Below, in pieces: positions 1 to 6,084 of a stretch of DNA of 9,554 bases (within the stretch, counting starts at the first letter, position 1; every line of letters begins with the position of its first letter). Origin of the DNA: JBBRCX01 sp038204465 (GTDB taxonomy: Bacteria > Planctomycetota > Phycisphaerae > Tepidisphaerales > Tepidisphaeraceae); the NCBI GenBank assembly GCA_038204465.1, contig JBBRCX010000141.1, positions 1-9,554 of the forward strand. Direction: 5' to 3'. The translations under genes were made by a program, and so were the position numbers. The notes below the pieces were generated by a model. The model worked only from the letters and a program-made list of their open reading frames with translations, did not search any database and had not been told where the DNA came from.

Positions 1-130
1 GGACCGGAATCTGCAATGGGACAGTTCCGAGCTTTGACAACCCGCCGTCCGCCGGTTTAGCCGTCGCGCCCACGCGACGTGGAACCGCTCCTCTGCAAAG
101 CGAGAGTTGTCGCGACCCCGATACGACCCC
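1..130. other. Left flank, no assignable gene
   Basis: This stretch lies 3' of the aminotransferase gene. Short open frames enter from the left edge on the plus strand; one ends at a TAG at 58-60 and another at a TGA at 34-36. Either could be the tail of an upstream gene, but fewer than 20 codons are visible and nothing in them is recognisable. The only structure I see is a GC-rich hairpin at 62-79. Confidence 0.3.
62..79 (-). terminator. Possible GC-rich hairpin terminator of the aminotransferase gene
   Basis: CGTCGCG and CGCGACG form a perfect 7-bp stem around a 4-nt loop, about 50-70 bp beyond the aminotransferase stop codon. On the minus strand the stem is followed by GCTAAACC, so there is no U-tract and it is not a classical intrinsic terminator. 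The position suits a transcript end or an RNA-stabilising 3' hairpin. The assignment is weak. Confidence 0.2.
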
Positions 131-1384
131 TCACGCCGCCACGCCCGGTTCCGGCGTCATCAGCTCGCTCGCATGCTTCTGGATCTTGCCGATCGCCTCC
201 ACCACAATTTCCATCTCCCGTTTCCCCGCGAGCAGGAAGTAGTGCAGGCCGGTAACGATCTGCTCGAACGCCGATTTGCTGTGGGGCAGGTTGAAGCGGG
301 CCGGGTCGATCTGCTTCCAATACTCTTCGTTGAGATGATGGCGCCGCTTGGTATGCGGGCGGTACAGCGGCGAATGGTTGAGCGGATCATAAGTACCGCC
401 CCAGGGGTAGCCGGTCTCGGCGTGCAGCGCCTGGATAAAGACACTTCGAGGCAGGCCTGCGAAGTGGGCCCCTTCGTAGCGGAAGGCATAGGCGTAATAC
501 GCCTGCCGCGTCACCTGCGGCCGGCGCAGCGGAGGCATGATGCCGGGGATCTCCCGCAGGAGCTTCGATAGATACTGCGCGTTCTCGTCGCGCCGGGCGT
601 TCTGCTCGGGCAAACGGGCGAGCCCGCAGTTGAGCACCGCCGCCTGGAATTCCGTGAAGCGATAATTCCCGCTCTGCGGGGCGAGCTCGTTGTCGGTCAG
701 CGTCCAGTCGAACCGTCCGCAGTTGCGCAGCGAATCCAGCCGGCGGAAGAGCCGCTCATCGGACGTGGTGATGAACCCGCCTTCGCCGCTGGTGAGCAAC
801 TTGCTGTTCTGCAGGCTGAAGCAGCCGATGGCGCCGATCGAGCCCACCTTGCGCCCCCGCCATTCGGAGCCGTGCTGGTGGGAGCAGTCTTCAATGACCG
901 GGATGCTGTGCTCGTTGGCGATCGACATGATCGCATCCATGTCGGCCGTGCAGGAATAGAGGTGCACCGGGATGATCGCCCGGGTGCGCGGCGTGATGGC
1001 CTTGCGCAGGGCGGCCGGGTCCATGCAGAGGGTGGCCGGCTCGCAGTCGACGAGGACGGGGACGGCGTTCACGTCCAGCGCGCACGCGGCGGTCGCCTGC
1101 CAGGTAAGGCCCGGCACGATCACTTCATCGCCCGCCCCGACATCGAGCGCTTCGAGGGCGAGCTGCAGCGCGTGGGTGCCATTGGTGACGCAGAGGCCGA
1201 ACTTGGCGCCGAGGAACTTGCTGAAGTTGGCGCGGAACTCGGTCTCCTCGGGCCCGCACCAGCCCCAGTTGCCGCTGCGCACGACGCGATCGACGCGCTG
1301 GGCGTCGCACTCGTCATGGATCGGCCAGGTCGGCCAGGTTCCCGCGTAAACCGGCTGACCACCCCGCAAGGCGAGCTGACTCAT
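131..1384 (-). CDS. DegT/DnrJ/EryC1/StrS family PLP-dependent aminotransferase
   Basis: This 417-aa protein is full length for the family. Members transfer an amino group, usually from glutamate or glutamine, to a keto-sugar or cyclitol in the cytoplasm using pyridoxal phosphate. The fold-type I landmarks are in order: TNGT at residues 67-70 (cofactor phosphate contact), PGLTW at 91-95, IPVHLYS at 138-144, EDCSH at 165-169 with Asp166 placed to bind the pyridine nitrogen, and LQNSKLLTSGEGG at 191-203 with Lys195 as the predicted Schiff-base lysine. The wording around Lys195 and the N-terminal 'LRGGQPV' resemble the AHBA-synthase/StsC-like branch more than plain WecE or ArnB, but the substrate cannot be read from the sequence. 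The start is secure: GGAGG lies 5 nt before the ATG. It is divergent from the rhamnosidase gene, about 1 kb away, and has its own promoter, so it appears monocistronic in this window. Confidence 0.93.
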   Translation of the reverse strand: MSQLALRGGQPVYAGTWPTWPIHDECDAQRVDRVVRSGNWGWCGPEETEFRANFSKFLGAKFGLCVTNGTHALQLALEALDVGAGDEVIVPGLTWQATAACALDVNAVPVLVDCEPATLCMDPAALRKAITPRTRAIIPVHLYSCTADMDAIMSIANEHSIPVIEDCSHQHGSEWRGRKVGSIGAIGCFSLQNSKLLTSGEGGFITTSDERLFRRLDSLRNCGRFDWTLTDNELAPQSGNYRFTEFQAAVLNCGLARLPEQNARRDENAQYLSKLLREIPGIMPPLRRPQVTRQAYYAYAFRYEGAHFAGLPRSVFIQALHAETGYPWGGTYDPLNHSPLYRPHTKRRHHLNEEYWKQIDPARFNLPHSKSAFEQIVTGLHYFLLAGKREMEIVVEAIGKIQKHASELMTPEPGVAA

Positions 1385-1438
1385 CGAATCCTCCAGAAAG
1401 CTTCAAGATTCACCGAAGGGGAAGCGGGCACAGAACGA

Positions 1439-1453
1439 GCCCGTATGCCGGGC
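1439..1453 (-). promoter_or_regulatory. Hairpin or dyad at the predicted transcript start
   Basis: GCCCG and CGGGC form a 5-bp inverted repeat around 5 nt, abutting the -10 box. It would form a hairpin at the 5' end of the aminotransferase mRNA, or serve as an operator overlapping the start site. Short stems of this kind also arise by chance in GC-rich DNA. Confidence 0.3.
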
Positions 1454-1481
1454 AATATAGCAACTGTATGGAAGGTTTCAA
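1454..1481 (-). promoter_or_regulatory. Sigma70-like promoter of the aminotransferase gene
   Basis: Read on the minus strand, TTGAAA (1481-1476) and TATATT (1459-1454) are separated by 16 bp, each matching the housekeeping consensus at 5 of 6 positions. Transcription should start near 1447, giving a leader of about 60 nt before the ATG. The AT-rich patch stands out from its GC-rich surroundings. No start site has been mapped. Confidence 0.6.
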
Positions 1482-1524
1482 AATGGATTCCGTTTCGTTG
1501 TGTGCTGATGTCGCGCTTCGGTTT

Positions 1525-1559
1525 GTGGCTCGTGGTTCCTGGCTCGTCGCTCGTGGCGC
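1525..1559 (+). repeat. Degenerate 7-bp tandem repeat, about five units
   Basis: Five consecutive heptamers with consensus GTGGCTC run in register. The first unit (1525-1531) is exact, and the other four each differ from it at one base. A sixth, poorer unit may follow. On the opposite strand the unit reads GAGCCAC. It sits in the intergenic region about 45 bp upstream of the aminotransferase -35 box. Similar 7-bp repeats occur between genes of other bacteria and expand or shrink by replication slippage. No function is evident. Confidence 0.55.
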
Positions 1560-1679
1560 TTTGGCGCGCTTGGATGGCCCTTTGAATGGGAGGTGGATCG
1601 GCGCGTCGGGTCATGAAGGTTTTAGATGCGTTGGAACGATTCGCTCCGGGTTGGGGTTTTTCTATCTTCGCAATGCGCC

Positions 1680-1697
1680 GCGGGGGCTGCGCCCCGC
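1680..1697. repeat. GC-rich hairpin, outer end of the left repeat arm
   Basis: GCGGGG and CCCCGC pair over 6 bp around a 6-nt loop, followed by ACCCCCT. The mirrored hairpin on the right edge of the element is at 2170-2189, preceded by AGGGGGT. Together they define the two outer borders of the palindrome. Confidence 0.6.
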
Positions 1698-1837
1698 ACC
1701 CCCTGAAAGACAGCTTCCGCAGGAGGAAGCGGGCGGAGCAGCCGTCATGCAATGCTCGCGGAGTACCGCTGCGCGTGGCACGCCGCCCGCTGCGCCCGAC
1801 GGGTGAATAAGCCTGCGCGAAGGAACTTCGTGCCAGT

Positions 1838-1878
1838 GTTTGCCCGCTTCGTGTGGGACACGAGCGAAGCAGGCAAAC
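1838..1878. repeat. Imperfect hairpin, inner end of the left repeat arm
   Basis: Arms GTTTGCC/GGCAAAC (7 bp) and GCTTCG/CGAAGC (6 bp) are separated by a single mismatched C/A pair and enclose a 13-nt loop. It is the counterpart of the perfect hairpin at 1990-2027. Keeping the stem while the primary sequence has drifted suggests that the structure matters or once did. Confidence 0.65.
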
Positions 1879-1989
1879 AAATGTTCGGGAGAAGCGCAGT
1901 GGGAGAGCCGCTTTCGGTTCGGCCGCGTCTCCTGCCGCCGCGCGCTGCTCGAACACCCCAAGCACCATCTACTTTCCTCCCCCCCATTG

Positions 1990-2027
1990 TTTTGCCGCTT
2001 CGTTCGTGTGCACACGAAGCGGCAAAA
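1990..2027. repeat. Perfect 14-bp-stem hairpin, inner end of the right repeat arm
   Basis: TTTTGCCGCTTCGT (1990-2003) pairs exactly with ACGAAGCGGCAAAA (2014-2027) around a 10-nt loop. The related hairpin in the left arm is at 1838-1878 (GTTTGCC and GCTTCG paired with CGAAGC and GGCAAAC, with one C/A mismatch). The stem starts with T's and ends with A's on both strands, so it is not an intrinsic terminator in either direction. Confidence 0.8.
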
Positions 2028-2169
2028 GATCCGCACGAAGTTCGTTCGCGCAGGCTTACTCAGCTGCCGGGCGGCAGTACCCAGCGTGCCACGCGCAGCC
2101 TGTACTCGGACGAGCATGGAGCGATGGGTGCTACCGCACGCTTCCTTTGCCGTAGCTGTATGAGGGGGT

Positions 2170-2189
2170 GGCGGGGGTCCGCCCCCGCC
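2170..2189. repeat. GC-rich hairpin, outer end of the right repeat arm
   Basis: GGCGGGGG (2170-2177) and CCCCCGCC (2182-2189) form a perfect 8-bp stem with a TCCG loop. This is the stronger of the two terminal hairpins of the inverted repeat and marks its right border. Confidence 0.7.
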
Positions 2190-2328
2190 GCTGCAATTCA
2201 ACTGAAGCGCAAACTCAATCGAAGCGATCCGCTCCCAAACGAGCGGCGAACTCCATGAACCAACGCGCCAACGCCCCCACCCAGCATCACGACGCCGCTA
2301 GCGCGCACTTCGGCTCAAAGCCATAAGC

Positions 2329-2358
2329 TGGACGCGATACCCGCCGTCACGCTATAAG
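2329..2358 (+). promoter_or_regulatory. Candidate promoter of the rhamnosidase gene
   Basis: TGGACG (2329-2334, 4 of 6 to TTGACA) and TATAAG (2353-2358, 5 of 6 to TATAAT) are 18 bp apart, giving a start near 2365 and a leader of about 50 nt. The -10 box is convincing and the -35 box is weak, which would suit a gene needing an activator. Confidence 0.4.
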
Positions 2359-2377
2359 CCGTCATCTACAGCCACGT

Positions 2378-2390
2378 TTCCTGGCAGGAA
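2378..2390 (+). promoter_or_regulatory. 13-bp perfect dyad in the rhamnosidase leader, possible operator
   Basis: TTCCTG-G-CAGGAA is a perfect inverted repeat just downstream of the predicted transcript start and 27 bp before the ATG. That is a natural site for a dimeric repressor, for example one sensing a sugar, but no regulator gene is in the window. It could also be a small mRNA hairpin. Confidence 0.35.
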
Positions 2391-2417
2391 CCCTCAACGA
2401 CGAAAGAGCCGCCGGCC

Positions 2418-5087
2418 ATGGCCAAGAGCAACCTCTCTGTTGTGCAGCTTCGCTGCGAGTACCTCGACAATCCGCTGGGCATCAACGAACCGAAGCCGCG
2501 ACTGAGCTGGGTCCTGGAATCCAGCCGGCGCAGCCAGATGCAGAGCGCCTACCAGGTCCTCGCATCGAGCAGCGAGAAAGACCTGAAGGGCGGGCGGGGC
2601 GAGCTGTGGGACAGCGGGCGGGTGGAGTCGGATCAGTCGACGCACGTGGTGTATGAAGGCAAGCCGCTGGAGTCGAGCCAGCGGGCGTACTGGCAGGTGC
2701 GCGTGTGGGACCAGGAGGGCAATGCCTCCGACTACAGCGACGCCGCTTATTGGGAGTTCGGACTCTCGCAGGGTGACTGGCAGGGCAAGTGGATCGCCTT
2801 CCCCACGCACGTGAACAACACCGCCAGCGCTCCCTGCCCCCACGTCCGCAAGCTATTCACCGCGAAGAAGAAAGTCGCGCGGGCGCGGGCGTACGCCAGC
2901 GCGCTGGGCCTCTATCAGCTGCACATCAACGGCCAGCGCGTCGGCAACGACGTCTTCACGCCGGGCTGGACGGAATACTCCAAGCGCGTGCAGTACCAGA
3001 CGTATGACGTGACGGACCTGATCGAGCGCGGCAAGAACGGAGTGGGGATCATCATCGGCGACGGGTGGTACTGCGGGAGCGTCGGCTGGTTCGGGCGCAA
3101 CCACTGGGGCCCGCTGGCCCATGCGCTGCTGCAGCTTCGCATCGAGTACGCGGATGGAACTGTGGAGACGGTCGTCACCGACGGCACCTGGGAAGCCGGC
3201 ACCGGCCCCCTGCTCACCTCCGACCTGTTGAACGGCGAAGAGTACGATGCGCGGCTGGCGATCCCCGGCTGGTCCACGACCAGGTTCGACGACTCGGATT
3301 GGAAGCCGGTGAAGACGCAGGACCTGGGGACCGTTCCGCTGCTGGGGCAGCATTCGCAGCCGGTACAGGAAGTCCTGGAGCTGGAGCCTAAGAAGATCAC
3401 CCAAAACCCGACCGGCTCCTACATCTTCGACCTGGGTCAAAACATGGTGGGCTGGGCACGGCTGAAGGTGAAGGGCCCGGCGGGGACGATCGTGCGCCTT
3501 CGCTTCGCCGAGATGCTCAACCCGGACGGGACGCTCTACACGATGAACTTGCGCAAGGCGAAGTGCACGGATGTCTACACGCTGCGCGGCGGGCGCACCG
3601 AAGTGTATGAGCCGACCTTCAGCTTCCGGGGCTTCCGCTATGTCGAAGTCACGGGCTACCCGGGCAAGCCCCCCAGGGATGCGATCACCGGCGTGGTCGC
3701 GTATTCGAACACGCCCCCCACCGGCACCTTCGAGTGCAGCAACCCGATGGTGAACCAGCTTCAGAGCAACATCGTCTGGGGGCAGCGCGGCAACTTCCTG
3801 GAGGTGCCGACCGACTGCCCGCAACGCGACGAGCGCGCGGGGTGGATGGGCGACGCGCAGATCTTCGTCCGCACCGCCTGCTTCAACATGGATGTTTCGA
3901 GCTTCTTCACCAAGTGGATGGACGACGTGGTCGATTCGCAGTCGCCCGAAGGAGCGTTTGGCGACGTGTCGCCGCGCGTCAAGCCGATCGGCGACGCCGC
4001 CCCGGCGTGGGGCGACGCGGGCGTGATCATTCCCTGGACGATGTACCTCTGTTACGGCGACACGCGCGTCATCGAGAAGCACTGGGCCGCGATGGTGAAG
4101 TGGATGGATTATATCGCGGCGGAGAACCCCAGCTTCGTCCGCGACAAGCGCCTGAACAACAACTACGGCGACTGGCTCTCGATCGCCGCGGAGACGCCCA
4201 AGGACCTGCTCGCCACGGCGTACTGGGCATACCTGGCTGATTTGATGGCGAAGATGGCCCACGTCATCGGCAAACAGGATGAGGCGCGCCAGTATGACGA
4301 GTTGTTCGCGAAGGTGAAGTCAGCTTTCAACCGTGCGTTCGTGAAAGAAGACGGCAAGATCGGCGACGACACGCAGACGGGATATGTCCTGGCGCTGCAC
4401 TGGGACCTGCTGCCGCAGGAGAAGCGCGAGGCGGCCGCGCGGCACCTGGTGGCCGACATCGAGCGCAAGGGCGGGCACCTTTCGACCGGCTTCCTCGGGG
4501 TGGGATATCTGACGCCGACCCTGACGGAGGTGGGCCGGCTCGACGTCGCGTACCGCCTGCTGAACAACCGCACCTTCCCGTCGTGGGGTTACTCGATCAA
4601 GCATGGGGCGACGACCATCTGGGAACGCTGGGACGGCTGGACGACCGACAAAGGCTTCCAGGACCCGGGGATGAATTCCTTCAACCACTACTCGCTCGGC
4701 TCGGTGGGCGAGTGGATGTATCACACGGTGGCGGGCATCGACGTCGACCCGCACAAGCCGGGCTACAAGCATATCATCCTCCACCCGCGTCCGGGCGGCG
4801 GGCTGACCTACGCCAAGGCGGCGTACGACTCGATCCACGGCAGGATCGTCAGCAACTGGCGGCTGCGCAAGGGCAAGTTCGAGTGGAAGGTAGCCATCCC
4901 GGCGAACACGACCGCGACCCTCTACATCCCCGCGGAAAGCGAAGAAGAGATCACCGAGAGCGGCGAATCGCTAGGCGAAGCCGAAGGCGTGAGATTCGTC
5001 CGAATGGAAGAGGGCTTCGCCGTCTGCGAGGCGGCATCGGGAGAGTACCAGTTCGTCACCGGGCAGGTCCCGGCGCTGGTGGGGTGA
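2418..5087 (+). CDS. GH78 alpha-L-rhamnosidase
   Basis: This 889-aa protein hydrolyses terminal alpha-L-rhamnose from glycosides or polysaccharides. It shows the usual GH78 order: an Ig-like N-terminal domain (about 5-115), the Bac_rhamnosid_N carbohydrate-binding domain (about 124-298, starting KWIA), the concanavalin-like Bac_rhamnosid domain (about 310-430, with FDLGQNMVGW and FSFRGFRYVEV), the (alpha/alpha)6 catalytic barrel (about 435-775) and a C-terminal beta domain (about 777-850). The family signature DCPQRDERAGWMGDAQ starts at Asp466; Glu472 is the expected general acid. The IWERWDGW motif at 734-741 holds Glu736, by family analogy the likely catalytic base. There is no signal peptide or lipobox (it starts MAKSNLSVVQ), so it should act inside the cell on imported rhamnosides. 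The start has only a weak AAAGAG 9 nt upstream. It converges on the oxygenase gene across 93 bp with no clear terminator. Confidence 0.96.
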   Translation: MAKSNLSVVQLRCEYLDNPLGINEPKPRLSWVLESSRRSQMQSAYQVLASSSEKDLKGGRGELWDSGRVESDQSTHVVYEGKPLESSQRAYWQVRVWDQEGNASDYSDAAYWEFGLSQGDWQGKWIAFPTHVNNTASAPCPHVRKLFTAKKKVARARAYASALGLYQLHINGQRVGNDVFTPGWTEYSKRVQYQTYDVTDLIERGKNGVGIIIGDGWYCGSVGWFGRNHWGPLAHALLQLRIEYADGTVETVVTDGTWEAGTGPLLTSDLLNGEEYDARLAIPGWSTTRFDDSDWKPVKTQDLGTVPLLGQHSQPVQEVLELEPKKITQNPTGSYIFDLGQNMVGWARLKVKGPAGTIVRLRFAEMLNPDGTLYTMNLRKAKCTDVYTLRGGRTEVYEPTFSFRGFRYVEVTGYPGKPPRDAITGVVAYSNTPPTGTFECSNPMVNQLQSNIVWGQRGNFLEVPTDCPQRDERAGWMGDAQIFVRTACFNMDVSSFFTKWMDDVVDSQSPEGAFGDVSPRVKPIGDAAPAWGDAGVIIPWTMYLCYGDTRVIEKHWAAMVKWMDYIAAENPSFVRDKRLNNNYGDWLSIAAETPKDLLATAYWAYLADLMAKMAHVIGKQDEARQYDELFAKVKSAFNRAFVKEDGKIGDDTQTGYVLALHWDLLPQEKREAAARHLVADIERKGGHLSTGFLGVGYLTPTLTEVGRLDVAYRLLNNRTFPSWGYSIKHGATTIWERWDGWTTDKGFQDPGMNSFNHYSLGSVGEWMYHTVAGIDVDPHKPGYKHIILHPRPGGGLTYAKAAYDSIHGRIVSNWRLRKGKFEWKVAIPANTTATLYIPAESEEEITESGESLGEAEGVRFVRMEEGFAVCEAASGEYQFVTGQVPALVG

Positions 5088-5180
5088 ATCCAATTACATC
5101 CCTGGAAACTGGCGGCAGCAAATCCCTTCCGGTCGCGGATTTTCCTCTATAGCCCATCGGGCAGCTGCGTGTGCGATCGC

Positions 5181-6074
5181 TTACAGGTTGGCGTTCGATC
5201 GCGCGGTCGATCGGGTGTTCTGCTGCAGGGCCGGCGGCATTCCCATTTGCCGTGCGCCGGGGACGATGGGCCAGGCCTGGCCGCCCCAGCGGTGATGCTC
5301 GTTTTGCAATCCGCAGAGCCAGCAGAACATCTCGGAGGCCGCCAGCGCGCCTTGGAACTGCTCGAACAGTTGCGCCGTCGGCGGATCGAAATCGAGCGTG
5401 TTGAAGTCGAGGGCCGGATCGACGATCCAGTCGCGCTTCGGCTCGGCGGTGCGCCAGTAGTTGTACTTGAGCAGGTTGCGCACCCTGCCCTTGCCATCGA
5501 TGGTCGAGCGGGTGCGGCGGTGCCAGATGCTGTAGACCGTGAGGAAGATGGTGCCCGCGGGCCCGGCGGTGGAGACGGCGCCGGCGATCTTGCCATAGTG
5601 GCTCATGAGCGTCGACTTGGTGCGCATGAAATGCGAGCCGGGGAGCACCTCGGTCGGTCCCATCCCATCGGTGCACGCCTCGGGGTAATAGAAGACCTGA
5701 AGGTAATCGAGCCGCGGCGTGTAGACCGAGGCGCCGTCGCGATGCCACCCGCCGCCGTGGGGCCAGGGCATGGGGCCGCGGTGGTTGCTCATCAGGTTCG
5801 GCAGGGTGAAGTTCGCCCCGAGCAGCGAGCGCACCGCGCCCGCGGCCTGCGGATTTTTCAACACGCCTTCGACGAAGATTGGCTGGCCGATGATGCCGGA
5901 GGGCTCGTGCTCGTGATGGGCGCCGAGGTAATCAACGACACGCCGGTTGATCTCATCGGGAACGACCGCCGGCAACACGAGAAACCCGTTGCGGCAGAAG
6001 TCGACGACCTGCCGGTCGTTCAGGGTCGCCGGGCAGTCATAGGTCGGCTGTGCAAGCGGCTGCGGCGCGATCAC
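5181..6074 (-). CDS. Phytanoyl-CoA dioxygenase (PhyH)-like Fe(II)/2-oxoglutarate oxygenase
   Basis: This 297-aa protein is of usual PhyH length. Such enzymes hydroxylate or otherwise oxidise a small substrate using Fe(II), O2 and 2-oxoglutarate in the cytoplasm. The metal triad is visible: WHRDG gives His111 and Asp113, and the distal histidine is His185 in SIWHRRTRS, with nearby arginines (187-189) as candidate 2-oxoglutarate ligands. Other family marks are NGFLVLPAVVPDEI near the N-terminus and GPTEVLPGSHFM at 139-150, just after the first motif. Substrate is unknown; bacterial members include many secondary-metabolite tailoring enzymes. I place the start at GTG 6074 because a very strong ribosome binding site lies 5 nt upstream. 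A GTG four codons earlier (6086) is in frame but has no binding site. It follows the 118-aa gene with 2 nt between stop and start. Confidence 0.88.
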   Translation of the reverse strand: MIAPQPLAQPTYDCPATLNDRQVVDFCRNGFLVLPAVVPDEINRRVVDYLGAHHEHEPSGIIGQPIFVEGVLKNPQAAGAVRSLLGANFTLPNLMSNHRGPMPWPHGGGWHRDGASVYTPRLDYLQVFYYPEACTDGMGPTEVLPGSHFMRTKSTLMSHYGKIAGAVSTAGPAGTIFLTVYSIWHRRTRSTIDGKGRVRNLLKYNYWRTAEPKRDWIVDPALDFNTLDFDPPTAQLFEQFQGALAASEMFCWLCGLQNEHHRWGGQAWPIVPGARQMGMPPALQQNTRSTARSNANL

Positions 6075-6084
6075 GATCACCTCC
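6075..6084 (-). promoter_or_regulatory. Extended Shine-Dalgarno site deciding the oxygenase start
   Basis: On the minus strand GGAGGTGATC is a 10-nt match to the complement of the usual bacterial 16S rRNA 3' end. Its GGAGG core is 5 nt before GTG 6074, and the site contains the TGA stop (6079-6077) of the upstream gene. Ribosomes finishing the 118-aa protein would sit on the start site of the oxygenase, which argues for translational coupling. Confidence 0.7.

Larger units (their letters stand above)
1676..2194. repeat. Large imperfect inverted repeat (two facing ~210-bp repeat copies)
   Basis: The stretch from about 1676 to 1890 matches the reverse complement of about 1985 to 2194 along most of its length, with a ~95-bp centre. 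Anchor blocks in matching order are ACCCCCT at 1698-1704 versus 2163-2169; GCTGCGCGTGGCACGC at 1768-1783 versus 2084-2099 (16 of 16); and a 26-bp block at 1808-1833 versus 2033-2058 (25 of 26). Each arm carries a GC-rich hairpin at its outer end and an NGCCNGCTTCG-type hairpin at its inner end. The arms have diverged, with small gaps, so this is an old pair and not an assembly fold-back. No transposase and no clear target-site duplication are seen. The best reading is two head-to-head members of a dispersed, structured intergenic repeat family, possibly a MITE or REP-like element. Confidence 0.75.
2195..2417. other. Rhamnosidase 5' region, no gene
   Basis: Between the repeat element and the rhamnosidase start I find no credible coding sequence. 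It holds a 6-bp-stem hairpin at 2229-2246 (CCGCTC/GAGCGG), a candidate promoter and a 13-bp dyad, listed separately where relevant. Confidence 0.5.

Noticed and set aside
872..1585. Plus-strand open frame running through the aminotransferase gene and its promoter
   Set aside because: It is a shadow of the aminotransferase, with a biased composition, and crosses a good opposite-strand promoter.
1990..2027. Reading the 14-bp hairpin as an intrinsic terminator
   Set aside because: A terminator needs a T-run after the stem in the transcribed direction; here both strands begin the stem with T's and end it with A's, and no gene ends just upstream.
1381..2258. Several overlapping Arg-, Ala- and Pro-rich open frames on both strands of the divergent intergenic region
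   Set aside because: They are produced by the GC-rich inverted repeat and heptamer array, overlap one another on both strands, show no family motif and lack convincing ribosome binding sites.
2853..4262. Long open frame (469 codons) antisense to the rhamnosidase gene
   Set aside because: It is a mirror of a GC-rich real gene; the translation is His-, Arg- and Val-rich without domain motifs, while the plus-strand GH78 reading is unambiguous.
5088..5180. Bidirectional terminator between the convergent rhamnosidase and oxygenase genes
   Set aside because: Only a 4-bp GCCC/GGGC stem is visible, without a T-run in either direction.
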